64,000 bases of DNA from Chloroflexota bacterium (GCA_014584575.1 JACTMP010000054.1:1-64000), one strand, 5' to 3'. Counted from the stretch's first letter, positions 1-8,936 are shown. Notes: a model not told the origin generated them from the letters alone. Numbers and translations are program-made.

Positions 1-97
1 ATACGAGCTTCGTCACACTTGACCGAACCGCCGGATGCGGACCCGCATGTCCGGTGGTGTGGGAGGAAGGGGGCTAGTCGCCCCCTCCTATCCCGAT
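1..97 (+). mobile_element. 3' end of a group II intron (domains V and VI), cut by window start
   Basis: The sequence folds as the conserved 3' end of a bacterial group II intron. Bases 27-34 pair with 51-58 and 35-39 with 44-48. They leave a four-base loop (40-43) and a two-base bulge (49-50) on the 3' side, the layout of catalytic domain V. A second hairpin (68-74 with 80-86) resembles domain VI. The stretch ends in CCTATCCCGAT, close to the usual 3' boundary of such introns (from memory). Base 98 onward reads directly into peptidase coding sequence. The intron-encoded reverse transcriptase would lie upstream, outside the window. The exact splice site may be off by one or two bases. Confidence 0.82.
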
Positions 98-1387
98 TAC
101 ACCTTCCGCCCCTTTAATGACCTGAACCGGCTGGACATTCATATTGTGGAGGTGGAAACGGGCCAGATTCGGGAATTGACGATGTGGCCGAAAGTACGGA
201 ATTGGCACGGCCGTTGGTCGCCCGATGGATCGCAGATCGCCTTTCTTTCGCAGCAATCCGGCTGGAACGAGGTGTGGCTGGTGCGACCGGATGGGGGTGG
301 TCTACGCCAACTTACGCACCTAGGGCGGGATGTGGCCGATATTGCCTGGTCGCCGGACGGGGCGCGGCTGGCCTGTACACTGAATCACGGCGGGGCGCTG
401 CACCTGGCGTTGCTGGATGCGCAAACCGGGGAGGCGACGACGCTGCGGGCGGATGCGGGCATTTACAGCAGGCCACAATGGTTCCCCGACGGCCAATCGC
501 TCATCGCCCTGTTTGAAAGCCCATTGCAGCCGCCGGATGTGGTGAAGGTGGGGGTGGGGGACGGCCGTATCACCCCCCTCACCTTTTCCCAACTGCCCGC
601 CCTGACACCCAACCGGTTGCAGCTGCCGGAAACGGTCAGCTACCAGAGCACCGACGGGCTGGAAATCCCCGCCTTCCTTTACCGCCCGGAGAAGCCCAAC
701 GGCGCGGCCATTGCACATCCACACGGCGGCCCTTCGCTGCAAAAGCAGTTGGAATGGGATGTGATGGTGCAATACTTCGTGGCTAAAGGGTACACCTGGC
801 TGCAACCCAATTACCGGGGCAGCACCGGCTACGGCGTCTCTTTTGAACAGGCCAATTACAACGATTGGGGCAAAGGGGATACGCAGGATTGCCTGCATGG
901 GGCGCGTTTTTTGCAGAAATTACCGGGCATTGACCCGGCGCGGATTGCTATTTATGGGGCCAGCTATGGCGGCTACATGGTGGCCTGTACCCTCTCGCGT
1001 GACCCGGATTATCTCTTTGCCTGCGGCGTGGATAAGTTTGGCGACGCCAACACCATTTCCAGTTGGGCACAGTGCAACCGGGATTTGCGCCTGTACAGTG
1101 AAATTTTCATGGGACATCCGGCGCAAAATCGGCAGGTTTATCTGGATGCCTCGCCCATTTATCAGGTGGGGGCGGTGCAAAAGCCGGTGCTGATTTGTCA
1201 TGGATTGGAGGATGACGTGGTGCCGCCGCAAGCATCGGAAGAGTGGACACACGCCTTGCGGCAGGCGGGCAAAACGTTTGAATACAAGACGTATGCCGGG
1301 GAAGGGCATGGCTTTTTGCAGCGGGCGACACAGTTGGATTTTTACGGCCGTATGCAACGCTTCCTCGACTGGTATTTACTGCCTTAA
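98..1387 (+). CDS. S9 family peptidase (prolyl oligopeptidase/acylaminoacyl peptidase type), 3' exon only
   Basis: This is the C-terminal part of a serine peptidase with a TolB/WD-like beta-propeller followed by an alpha/beta-hydrolase domain. Propeller motifs of the W-SPDG type appear at about residues 40-50 and 80-90 of the visible part. The catalytic domain carries the nucleophile in GASYGGYM, the acid in EDDVVPP and the histidine in GEGHGF near the C-terminus, so the triad is intact. An ATG at base 35 gives an apparent start, but those codons lie in the group II intron. The true N-terminal exon must be upstream of the window. If the intron splices, the mature mRNA continues from upstream into base 98. 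Such enzymes cleave short peptides. Confidence 0.85.
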   Translation, partial: YTFRPFNDLNRLDIHIVEVETGQIRELTMWPKVRNWHGRWSPDGSQIAFLSQQSGWNEVWLVRPDGGGLRQLTHLGRDVADIAWSPDGARLACTLNHGGALHLALLDAQTGEATTLRADAGIYSRPQWFPDGQSLIALFESPLQPPDVVKVGVGDGRITPLTFSQLPALTPNRLQLPETVSYQSTDGLEIPAFLYRPEKPNGAAIAHPHGGPSLQKQLEWDVMVQYFVAKGYTWLQPNYRGSTGYGVSFEQANYNDWGKGDTQDCLHGARFLQKLPGIDPARIAIYGASYGGYMVACTLSRDPDYLFACGVDKFGDANTISSWAQCNRDLRLYSEIFMGHPAQNRQVYLDASPIYQVGAVQKPVLICHGLEDDVVPPQASEEWTHALRQAGKTFEYKTYAGEGHGFLQRATQLDFYGRMQRFLDWYLLP

Positions 1388-1445
1388 GAAATGGGACCAC
1401 GGATTTGACGGATAAAACGGATTTTTGCGGATGGATGACAATCAT

Positions 1446-1494
1446 AGATTACGCAGATTTCACCGATTAAAAATCTGCGCAATCTGCGTAATCT
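1446..1494. repeat. Intergenic inverted repeat with perfect 14-bp arms
   Basis: Bases 1446-1459 (AGATTACGCAGATT) are the exact reverse complement of 1481-1494. The spacer repeats similar 'atctgcg' units. It sits between the peptidase stop and the SDR start in a gap of about 145 bases. It may act as a terminator for the peptidase or be a dispersed repeat; there is no clean U-tract. Confidence 0.6.
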
Positions 1495-1531
1495 TTGATT
1501 ATTCTCAAGGCAAAGGAGTATCATACTCAGG

Positions 1532-2317
1532 ATGAGTGCATTTGCTGGTAAGACCGTTTTTGTGACCGGGGCGGGGGTGGGCATTGGGTTTGGTTTGTGC
1601 CGGGCGTTTGCGGAAGCGGGGGCGGTGGTGGCGTTGAATGATGTGAACGAAGGGTTGGCACAGACGGCCGCCGCTAAACTAAATGACAGCCTGCCCACCT
1701 CGACCGTAACGCCGTATGCGTTTGATGTAGCGGAGGTCACGGCCGTGCAAAACGCCATCACCCACTTTGCGCAACAGCACGGCCGTCTGGACATCGTCAT
1801 TGCCAACGCCGGCATCACCCAGTACGGCAAATTCCTGGAGTACACGGCCGTTGATTTTGACCGGGTGATGGGCGTGAATCTGCGCGGCAGTTACTTTACG
1901 GCGCAGGCGGCGGCGCGGCAGATGATCGAGCAAGGTACGGTAGACGGCCGTATCCTGCTCATCTCTTCCGTCACCGGCGTGCGCGCCTTCAAGAGCCTGG
2001 GTACCTATGGCGTCAGCAAGGCGGGCATCATCCACATGGCGCGGGTGCTGGCGCTGGAATTGGGGGAATATGGCATCACCGTCAACGCCATCTGTCCGGG
2101 GGCCATCGTCACCGAGCGCACGGTGACCGACGACCCGGATTATGCCGCCAAGTGGGGAGGAGTGACGCCCGACGGCCGTGCCGGAGAAGTAGATGACATT
2201 GTGGCCGCCGCCCTCTTTCTGGCTTCCCCTGCCGCCCGCCATATCACCGGGCAAACGATCCAGGTTGACGGCGGCTGGTCACTGCGCAGCCCCATCCCTG
2301 ACGACCACCCGGATTGA
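1532..2317 (+). CDS. SDR family oxidoreductase (FabG/glucose dehydrogenase-like)
   Basis: This is a 261-residue classical short-chain dehydrogenase/reductase. The N-terminal nucleotide-binding motif is TGAGVGIG, followed by a Rossmann fold. NAG is present in IVIANAGIT, the catalytic serine in LLISSVTG, and the active-site YGVSK gives Tyr and Lys. The C-terminal ITGQTIQVDGGW is typical of FabG-like members. An aspartate after beta-2 (ALNDVN) suggests preference for NAD(H) over NADP(H), which is inference. The start ATG follows an AAAGGAG sequence about 14 bases upstream, which is a long spacing. The substrate cannot be assigned; sugar, polyol or acyl alcohols are all possible. The following protease gene starts 8 bases after its stop. 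Confidence 0.85.
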   Translation: MSAFAGKTVFVTGAGVGIGFGLCRAFAEAGAVVALNDVNEGLAQTAAAKLNDSLPTSTVTPYAFDVAEVTAVQNAITHFAQQHGRLDIVIANAGITQYGKFLEYTAVDFDRVMGVNLRGSYFTAQAAARQMIEQGTVDGRILLISSVTGVRAFKSLGTYGVSKAGIIHMARVLALELGEYGITVNAICPGAIVTERTVTDDPDYAAKWGGVTPDGRAGEVDDIVAAALFLASPAARHITGQTIQVDGGWSLRSPIPDDHPD

Positions 2318-2325
2318 GGCTGCTC

Positions 2326-5300
2326 ATGATTTTACGCTTGCGTTATCTGTTCGCCTGTTTATTACCCCCTCTCTTGTTGCTCGCCTTGCTGTGGCCCGCC
2401 TTCACGGATGCCGCACCCATCCGGCAAAACCACTATTTGCCGCCCTATCGTCTGTCGCCACAAGTGGCCGCCAAAATTGACCAACCGTTGCAGGAAATAA
2501 TGGCCGCCGCCGCGGACGAGTCGGTGCGTTTTTTGCTCTACTTCTCGCCGCAGGTAGACCTGGCGCAACTGCCGGAAACAGACCCCTCTACTTCGACCCG
2601 GCCTGGTGCAGTCGTTGCCCGGCGCGCCTACATCGTGCAACAATTGCAACAAACGGCCGTCGTCGCCCAATCTACTGCCCTGGCCGAATTAGAGATGATG
2701 CAACAGGACGGCCGTATCCACGCCATCCGTCCCCTGTGGATCATCAACGCCATCGCCGCCAGCGGTACAACCGAGGCCATCCTGGCCCTGGCGGCCAACC
2801 CGGACATTGCCGAAATTCGGTTGGACGCTGTTGTAGATCACATCCAGCCGCCGCCTGACGACCCCAGGTTATCCTTGCTGCATGAAGGTTCTGGCCCTTT
2901 TGTGGCGCCGGCGGGCGGTCTGCCGTTGCCCTGGGGCATTGGCCGCGTGAACGCCCCCCAAACCTGGCATGGCCTGGGCATCATTGGCAGCGGCGTCACC
3001 GTGGCAATCATGGATACCGGCGCTGACTATCAGCATCCGGTTCTGGTGGGCAACTACCGGGGTAATCTGGGTGGTGGTAATTTTGACCACAACGGCAACT
3101 GGTATCACGCATCCCAACCCACCATCACCGTTCCCATGGACAATATCGGGCATGGCACCCACGTGGCGGGCACGGCCGTAGGCGGCAATGGCATTGGTGT
3201 GGCCCCCGGCGCGCAGTGGATTGCCGTCAACATTGCCTCCCCCGGTGGCCTGATTTACACCAGCGATGTCCACGCCGGTTTTGAATGGCTGCTGGCTCCG
3301 GCCAACAACCCCGCCCTGGCGCCAGATATTGTCAATGGTTCATGGGGCGGGAATGGCGGCAACATTGAGTTCTTGCCAGACATCAATCTCTTGTTGGCCG
3401 CCGGTATCTTGCCCGTCTTTTCGGCCGGAAATATGGGGCCGGTGACGGGGACGGTAGGCGCGCCAGGCAGCTACCCTGGTGTGCTGGCGGTGGGCGCCAG
3501 TGATGACATAGACGGCGTGACCTGGTTTTCCTCGTCCGGCCCCTCGCCTCTGACCAATGAAATCAAACCCTGGCTGGTTGCCCCTGGCGCCCGGACGCTT
3601 TCGGCGCTGCCGGGGGGGCTGTATGGCTATTACAATGGCACTTCGATGGCCGCGCCCCATGTGTCCGGGGCCGCAGCCCTGGTGTTGTCCGCCAATCCTG
3701 GTTTATCGCTGGATCAGGTGCGGCAGCGGTTGGCAGACACGGCCGTGCCCATCACCACCACCCATCCCAACATGCAGAGTGGATGGGGGCGGCTGAATGT
3801 TTATGCGGCGGTGCGCCCCGATGCGCCACACGGCCGTCTCACCGGCGACGTTACCAGCAACGGCCAGCCCCTCCCCTTCACCACCATAACCATCACCACC
3901 CCTGGCGGCCAATCACTACCTTACCAGACTAATGCCAACGGTGTGTATGAAGCCTGGCTTCAGCCCGGCGTCTATGCCATCTCCGTATCCTTGTTCGGCC
4001 ACCAGCCACTCCAGGTGAACGGGTTGTCTGTGTCTCTCAACCAGACGACCGTCCGCCACCTTTCGCTAACGCCGCTGCCGACCGGCGCTGTGTCCGGTCA
4101 GATTGTAGATAGCCAGACGCAGACGCCGTTGCCGGGGGCGCTGGTGCGGGTGGTGAATACGCCGGTCACGGCCGTGACGGACAACAATGGTCAATATACA
4201 CTCTCTCTCCCTGCCGGTGTTTACACCTTCATCATCCGCGCCGACCATTACCGGCTGGGACAATCCACCGTCAACGTCGTGACCGGTGGCAACGTCAACC
4301 GTAATTTCTGGCTATCGCCAGGGCCAATGACCCTGTTGGTAGATACCGGGCAATGGTACTACCAGTCCCAGGCCAGCTATTACCGCGCCACACTGGAGGC
4401 GATTGGTTATGCTTTTGATGAAGTGACGGTGCGCCACCCCTGGCATGATGTGCCCACCGACGCCCAATTAGCCCTTTATGAACAGGTGGTGTGGAGCGCG
4501 CCACGTGATGCGCCCGGTGTTTTGGGATTGAATAATGTGATTACCAACTATCTGGGCCAGGGGGGTAATCTCTTTATTAGCGGCCAGCATGTGGGCCAAA
4601 ACGACGGTTTTGGGTTTGGTTCTCAAATCTGGTGGTATGATGACCTGGCGGCCACGTTTCTGGGGAAAGAGGCGGTGACGCAGACTATCTCCGGGCTGCC
4701 ACAATCCATATTTGCCGGGTTGTCGCTGACGCTGAATGGCCCAGACAGCGCCAACAACCAGGCGCTCACAGATGCCGTGGAGCCACGCTACCGCGCCCTG
4801 TCGCAACCGACGCTGACCTATGCCAACGGCCGTGCTGCCGGCCTGGTATCCAGTTTGTGCAAACCAGGGCGCATCGTGTACCTGGGTTTTGGTCTGGAAG
4901 GGGTGACACATGCGGTGGACCGGCAGACGCTACTTTATCGCAGTTTCAACTACTTCACAACGCCGCGCCAATTGGATGGGATGCGCTGGCTGCCAGCCCA
5001 GGTGGATGATTTTGCCGTGCCCGGCTACCAACTGGTGTATACGTTGACGGTGCAAAACCTGAGCGAGACGTTGACCGACACATTGACGCTGACAACGGCT
5101 ACCACCGGTTGGAACAGTTCATTGGTCACCAGCACACTGACGCTAGGGCCGTGCCAGTCTGGCCAGACGGTGCTGCATCTGGATGCGCCCGCCAATGCGC
5201 CGCGAGATTATTATCACACCACGACCGTCACGGCCGTGTCTGGCAACAATCCGGCCACCAACAACGTCGCCACCCTCACCCACAAAACACCGGGCCAGAT

Positions 5301-6693
5301 TCTCTTTGTGGATGATGACCGCTGGTATGACCAGGATCATGCCCTGACCGACGCACTGGATGCCATGGGGCTGGCATATGATGTATGGGAGACGGGCTGG
5401 CGTGGTTTGGAGCGGCGCGAATCCCCCCCGGCTCATTTGCTGCCGGCGTATGATTTCATCATCTGGTACACGGGTTATGATTGGTTTGCGCCGGTGCTGC
5501 CCCAGGAACGGCAAGCCCTGACCGCTTATCTGGCCGGTGGTGGGCGGTTATTTCTCACCAGCCAGGACTTCTTGTATTATCATCACCAGACGCCGCTCGC
5601 CAAAGAGTATCTGGGGGTGTGGGATTACCGGGAATCGGTGACGCCGACGCAACTCTTTGGCGGCAATTCCCCGTATGTGGGTGCGGATCTGGCCGGGCCA
5701 CTGACCTTAACACGCGGCCCCTATCTGAATAACGGCGATGGGCTGATCTTGACCCCGGCCAGCCAGCCGTTTTTCTGGCATGACAGCGGGATGCCGGCCG
5801 GTGTGGCCAAAACCGGCCCCACCTGGCGCTCCATTTTTTGGGCTGTGCCGTTTGAGTGGCTGCCGGTAACTGACCAGGCCGCAGCCATGAATCGCATTAT
5901 GGGGTGGCTGAGTGACCTGGGTGACTCCACGTTTTTGGTGGATGCGCGGGTGGGCGCAGACGCGGCGCCGCGCACCTACACCATTACGCTGCGCAATACC
6001 ACGCTGGCCCCCACGAATCAGGTGCAGATGGTGAATGACCTGCCGCCGCAACTGGCGCTGTTGCCGGGTTCGGTGCAGGGGGGGGCTGTGTATGAGGCGG
6101 GCGCGCACCGGTTGACATGGCAGGGGGCTATCCCCCCCGATGGGGTGCGGCAGATTGTGTACCAGGCCACGCCGCAGGCCGGGCTGCCAGCAGGCACGGC
6201 CGTGACCAACACACTGACCATTCACTATAACCGGCACAATCTGGCTTTTGAGCGCACGACGGTGTTCTGGATTGATGCGCCTGATCTGGCAGCCTCCACG
6301 TTCACGGCCGTGCCCAACCGCCCCCAGGTTGCCACCCAGGTAGCTTATTTGCTAACGGTGCGCAATGGTGGGCTGGCGTCTACCGGTCTGATCTCGGCCT
6401 CGATGCGCCTGCCGGATGACCTGACGGTCTGGCCGGGTACACTGCGCGCCAGCGGTGGGCAGACATGGTTGGAACTGGAAGAACGGCGCGTTTTCTGGCA
6501 AGGCGTTTTAGCGCCGGGGCAGGAGGTGATGGTGCGTATTGTGACCAGCCGCAGCCAGGAAGAACTCTACCGGGATTGGTGGCTGCCGGCGACGGCCGTG
6601 TTGGTTGATGGCGTCACCGGTACCGTCCTCAAAGAGCAGATTTTGCACCTGCCGCCGCACAAACAGTACCTTCCCCTTATGTTCAAAAATTAG
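2326..6693 (+). CDS. Secreted S8 (subtilisin-like) serine peptidase, multidomain
   Basis: This is a 1,455-residue exported protease. A signal peptide (residues 1-26, basic then Leu-rich) precedes a propeptide-like helical region. The subtilase domain has Asp near residue 228 (IMDTGAD), His near 275 (GHGTHVAGT) and Ser near 438 (GTSMAAPHVSG), so the triad is complete. Two carboxypeptidase-regulatory-like beta domains follow (about 498-660). An alpha/beta domain then occurs twice (about 665-868 and 988-1190), both containing a conserved pattern of an aspartate-rich strand, DRWY/GQWYY, and GG-LF-SGQ/TSQ. The copies are separated by an Ig-like domain. Two DUF11-like repeats and a YLPLMFKN tail end the protein. 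ATG 2326 is preferred over TTG 2314, since a TGAGG sits just upstream. Confidence 0.88.
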   Translation: MILRLRYLFACLLPPLLLLALLWPAFTDAAPIRQNHYLPPYRLSPQVAAKIDQPLQEIMAAAADESVRFLLYFSPQVDLAQLPETDPSTSTRPGAVVARRAYIVQQLQQTAVVAQSTALAELEMMQQDGRIHAIRPLWIINAIAASGTTEAILALAANPDIAEIRLDAVVDHIQPPPDDPRLSLLHEGSGPFVAPAGGLPLPWGIGRVNAPQTWHGLGIIGSGVTVAIMDTGADYQHPVLVGNYRGNLGGGNFDHNGNWYHASQPTITVPMDNIGHGTHVAGTAVGGNGIGVAPGAQWIAVNIASPGGLIYTSDVHAGFEWLLAPANNPALAPDIVNGSWGGNGGNIEFLPDINLLLAAGILPVFSAGNMGPVTGTVGAPGSYPGVLAVGASDDIDGVTWFSSSGPSPLTNEIKPWLVAPGARTLSALPGGLYGYYNGTSMAAPHVSGAAALVLSANPGLSLDQVRQRLADTAVPITTTHPNMQSGWGRLNVYAAVRPDAPHGRLTGDVTSNGQPLPFTTITITTPGGQSLPYQTNANGVYEAWLQPGVYAISVSLFGHQPLQVNGLSVSLNQTTVRHLSLTPLPTGAVSGQIVDSQTQTPLPGALVRVVNTPVTAVTDNNGQYTLSLPAGVYTFIIRADHYRLGQSTVNVVTGGNVNRNFWLSPGPMTLLVDTGQWYYQSQASYYRATLEAIGYAFDEVTVRHPWHDVPTDAQLALYEQVVWSAPRDAPGVLGLNNVITNYLGQGGNLFISGQHVGQNDGFGFGSQIWWYDDLAATFLGKEAVTQTISGLPQSIFAGLSLTLNGPDSANNQALTDAVEPRYRALSQPTLTYANGRAAGLVSSLCKPGRIVYLGFGLEGVTHAVDRQTLLYRSFNYFTTPRQLDGMRWLPAQVDDFAVPGYQLVYTLTVQNLSETLTDTLTLTTATTGWNSSLVTSTLTLGPCQSGQTVLHLDAPANAPRDYYHTTTVTAVSGNNPATNNVATLTHKTPGQILFVDDDRWYDQDHALTDALDAMGLAYDVWETGWRGLERRESPPAHLLPAYDFIIWYTGYDWFAPVLPQERQALTAYLAGGGRLFLTSQDFLYYHHQTPLAKEYLGVWDYRESVTPTQLFGGNSPYVGADLAGPLTLTRGPYLNNGDGLILTPASQPFFWHDSGMPAGVAKTGPTWRSIFWAVPFEWLPVTDQAAAMNRIMGWLSDLGDSTFLVDARVGADAAPRTYTITLRNTTLAPTNQVQMVNDLPPQLALLPGSVQGGAVYEAGAHRLTWQGAIPPDGVRQIVYQATPQAGLPAGTAVTNTLTIHYNRHNLAFERTTVFWIDAPDLAASTFTAVPNRPQVATQVAYLLTVRNGGLASTGLISASMRLPDDLTVWPGTLRASGGQTWLELEERRVFWQGVLAPGQEVMVRIVTSRSQEELYRDWWLPATAVLVDGVTGTVLKEQILHLPPHKQYLPLMFKN

Positions 6694-6699
6694 TTGTGT

Positions 6700-6740
6700 G
6701 GTATCCTTGCCGGTGAATCTACTTCACAAGTAAGGATACC
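6700..6740 (+). promoter_or_regulatory. Hairpin enclosing the ribosome binding site of the receiver gene
   Basis: Arm 6700-6710 (GGTATCCTTGC) pairs with 6730-6740 (GTAAGGATACC), with one mismatch. The second arm contains the only Shine-Dalgarno-like AAGGA and ends directly at ATG 6741. The structure could be the terminator of the protease gene, though no U-tract follows, or it could mask translation of the receiver protein. Confidence 0.45.
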
Positions 6741-7139
6741 ATGCACAATAAAGCCCATAAACCGATCCATGTAACCTATGTTGAAGATGAACCCAACATC
6801 GCCCAGTTGTTGGTGAGTGGTTTGGGTTTGTTTGGCATTGTGGTGCATCCGGTGTATATGAGCGCCGAGGATTTGCTGGCGCGCATTGATGAACCAGTTT
6901 TCACGGAAGCGGACATCTTCTTTTTTGACATTCGGCTGCCCAAGATGACGGGTGTGGAACTGGCCCAGGAATTGCGGCGGCGGGGAGAGACACGGCCGTT
7001 TGTGCTGGTGAGCGCCTGGCCTCGCCCCAATGAGGAGACGCTGCGCCAGGTCAACGCCGCCTTTTTACCCAAACCGTTTGACTTCCCCGATGTGGTAGAG
7101 ACCATTCAAACATTGACTGAAAATCACAGTGGGAATTAG
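6741..7139 (+). CDS. Stand-alone response regulator receiver protein (CheY-like)
   Basis: This is a 132-residue single REC domain without an output domain. The acidic pair EDE is at residues 12-14, the phosphoacceptor Asp lies in FFFDIRLPKMTG (about residue 60), Ser/Ala of the switch is in LVSAWP, and the invariant Lys is in LPKPFDF near residue 113. The length equals a complete receiver domain. Proteins like this pass phosphate between kinases or bind a partner. No histidine kinase is nearby, so the partner is unknown. The coding region ends in a hairpin shared with the convergent ybaK gene. Confidence 0.85.
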   Translation: MHNKAHKPIHVTYVEDEPNIAQLLVSGLGLFGIVVHPVYMSAEDLLARIDEPVFTEADIFFFDIRLPKMTGVELAQELRRRGETRPFVLVSAWPRPNEETLRQVNAAFLPKPFDFPDVVETIQTLTENHSGN

Positions 7140-7164
7140 TGGCCCGGCGTCGTTGCCGGCCACT
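7138..7164. terminator. Bidirectional hairpin between convergent genes
   Basis: AGTGGCCCGGC pairs with GCCGGCCACT around a short GTCGTT loop, with a single-base bulge. It lies exactly where the receiver gene and ybaK converge and covers both stop codons. The T-rich tracts are weak. Confidence 0.55.
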
Positions 7165-7651
7165 ATTCTGTTAAATCTTCCACCCGCGCCCCCGTTACTT
7201 TTACCAGATCAGCCACCTTCAATTTCACATCCAGCCCTCGTTGCCCGGCGCTGACGTAAATCTGGTCATACGCCTGGGCTGAGGCGTCCAGATAAACAAC
7301 AAACCCCTTATTCAGCAGCGCCAGCGCCGAAATCCCCCCAACCTGCAAACCGGTCATTGCTTCCGCTTCTTTGTGGCCGGCCATCTGCACTTTTTTAGCG
7401 CCTACGGTTTGCGCCACCTTTTTCAGGTTGAGTTGGCGGTCGGCCGGGATGATGGTCAGCAGGGGTTTGGCGGCGCGCCCGCTTGTGCCCGGTGGCAGCA
7501 CGACCAATGTTTTGAACAGTTGCCCGGCGGGTACACCAATTTCGGCGGCGATCTCCTCAGCGTCGCGCATGTGGTTGGGGTAAGGGATGACTTCATAGGG
7601 GATTTTTTTGCCCTCTAATACCTTCATTGCCAATGTTTTGTCGGTGGACAT
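7163..7651 (-). CDS. ybaK: Cys-tRNA(Pro) deacylase, YbaK/EbsC family
   Basis: This 162-residue protein belongs to the YbaK/ProX editing superfamily, which hydrolyses cysteine mischarged on tRNA-Pro in trans. The opening KTLAMKVLEGKKIPYEV, the central QLFKTLVV with the catalytic Lys of the family, the LNLKKVAQTVGAKKVQMA segment and GGISALAL are all characteristic. The length is normal for the family. The gene stands alone on the minus strand, convergent with the receiver gene and divergent from the FkbM gene. ATG 7651 is followed by a normal N-terminus. Related ProXp-type enzymes with other tRNA preferences cannot be excluded. Confidence 0.88.
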   Translation of the reverse strand: MSTDKTLAMKVLEGKKIPYEVIPYPNHMRDAEEIAAEIGVPAGQLFKTLVVLPPGTSGRAAKPLLTIIPADRQLNLKKVAQTVGAKKVQMAGHKEAEAMTGLQVGGISALALLNKGFVVYLDASAQAYDQIYVSAGQRGLDVKLKVADLVKVTGARVEDLTE

Positions 7652-7718
7652 ACATACGCTCCTCTCAAGTTGGCCTCACAATTCGCCAGTCGCTTTGTTT
7701 TTTGGTAAATGTTGGGGC

Positions 7719-8645
7719 ATGAGTATAACCGAACTTGGCGTTAACCTGTATCGCAAGACGTTGAAGCGCATCCGCCCGGCACACCGGGCGACACATTGGC
7801 TGATGGGACATGGGGTGATTCCGCTGCTGGAAAAAAGCAGCGGGTTTGCCACGATGCCGGATGATCCGTTCTGGTTTCGGCTGGAGCTGCTGACGCAGCG
7901 GCACGAACGGGAAACGATGGCGGTGCTGGATCGGCTGCTACGGCCGTCCGCCATTATGCTCGATGTGGGGGCGCATGTGGGCTATTATGCCCGTCGTTAT
8001 GCGCCGGTTGTGGGTGGTGACGGCCGTGTCTTTGCCTTTGAACCCCATCCACGCACCTTTGCCACGCTGCGCCGTAATGTGCAGCCGTTTGCCCAGGTGA
8101 CGCCGGTGCAGGTAGCGCTGGCCGAAGTGGGGGGCACGGCCGTGTTGCATGACTACCTGATCATGTCCGCCAGCGGCTCGCTGCATTACGACGAGGCCAT
8201 GGTGGCCTTGCAGCAGGCGCATGTGCATGAGGGGGATGTGGCCCCGCGCATTGGGCAGGAGTTCCGGCCACAAACATTCACCGTGCAAACCATTCCCGGC
8301 GACGATTTTCTGGCGGAACAGGGGGTCAGCCGGGTGGACGTGATCAAGATGGATATTGAGGGGGCGGAGATTGGCGCACTGCGTGGGCTGCGCCAGACCA
8401 TAACCCGGTCGCCTGGTTTGAAGCTGGTAATGGAGTATAACCCGGCGGCGCTGAAGGCGTTTGGGCACGAGCCGGCGGCGGCGCTGGCGGAAGTGTGCGC
8501 CCTGGGTTTTCAGCAGGTGCAGGCGATTGAGGCCAACGGGGAATTAACGGATTTGACGGGGCGGGAGACGGCCGTTGCCCAACTGACAACGCAGTTAATG
8601 GAACATATGGGGGTGGTCAATTTACTGTTTTCGCGTGATGAGTGA
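7719..8645 (+). CDS. FkbM family SAM-dependent methyltransferase
   Basis: This is a 308-residue protein with the FkbM fold. SAM-binding motif I is LDVGAHVGYY, followed by the acidic EPHPRTFATL. The family signature DVIKMDIEGAEIGALRGL is near residue 210. FkbM enzymes O-methylate sugars or other hydroxyls in natural products and surface glycans. An in-frame opening extends 37 codons upstream to 7608 and overlaps the ybaK 5' end. ATG 7719 (MSITEL) is preferred because the upstream codons run antisense through ybaK; only a GGGG lies just before it. No glycosyltransferases flank it, so the substrate is unknown. Confidence 0.83.
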   Translation: MSITELGVNLYRKTLKRIRPAHRATHWLMGHGVIPLLEKSSGFATMPDDPFWFRLELLTQRHERETMAVLDRLLRPSAIMLDVGAHVGYYARRYAPVVGGDGRVFAFEPHPRTFATLRRNVQPFAQVTPVQVALAEVGGTAVLHDYLIMSASGSLHYDEAMVALQQAHVHEGDVAPRIGQEFRPQTFTVQTIPGDDFLAEQGVSRVDVIKMDIEGAEIGALRGLRQTITRSPGLKLVMEYNPAALKAFGHEPAAALAEVCALGFQQVQAIEANGELTDLTGRETAVAQLTTQLMEHMGVVNLLFSRDE

Positions 8646-8686
8646 TGGGTGTTGACCCATCACCCATCACCCATCACCCATCACAC
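8644..8686. repeat. Tandem heptamer array ACCCATC with inverted copy
   Basis: Four tandem copies of ACCCATC run from 8655 to 8682, preceded by the inverted GTGATGGGT around a short GTTG loop. It starts at the stop codon of the FkbM gene and lies between convergent genes, so it could work as a terminator. It belongs to the window-wide heptamer class. Confidence 0.7.
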
Positions 8687-8688
8687 CT

Positions 8689-8922
8689 TTATTGTGAAGC
8701 GCGGATTTTCTTGCCGCTGAGCGGGGAGCCAAACAGGGGGGCAAACACACAGAAGTCAAACAGCCCGGCCAACAAGGGCAGCAGGCCGATAATCGCCACA
8801 ATGATGCCAACCGTGCCGCCCAGACCAAACCAGCCCCAGGCAACCAGGGCAATGCCCGCCACAATGCGCACAATCCGACCGGCCGTTGAAGCCATAAATG
8901 CAATAAAGGGGTTCATGTTCAT
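8689..8922 (-). CDS. Small membrane protein, DUF2892 (YgaP transmembrane domain-like)
   Basis: This 77-residue protein has two hydrophobic segments (about 14-34 and 36-56) and matches the DUF2892 pattern seen as the C-terminal part of YgaP rhodaneses. Diagnostic features are an N-terminal NPFIAFMAS, R-I-VRIVAGI, the glycine-rich second helix, and FCVFAPLFG with a lone cysteine near the end. Here no rhodanese domain is attached. Two start codons are possible: ATG 8922 and ATG 8916. The AAGGAGAT motif at about 8924-8930 is better spaced for 8916. The function of the family is not established. Confidence 0.75.
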   Translation of the reverse strand: MNMNPFIAFMASTAGRIVRIVAGIALVAWGWFGLGGTVGIIVAIIGLLPLLAGLFDFCVFAPLFGSPLSGKKIRASQ

Positions 8923-8936
8923 ATCTCCTTTTGGGT

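Noticed and set aside
35..97. ATG 35 as the start of the S9 peptidase
   Set aside because: The codons lie in the group II intron domains V and VI.
8655..8682. CRISPR array
   Set aside because: Direct repeats are 7 bases with no unique spacers; same for the other arrays.
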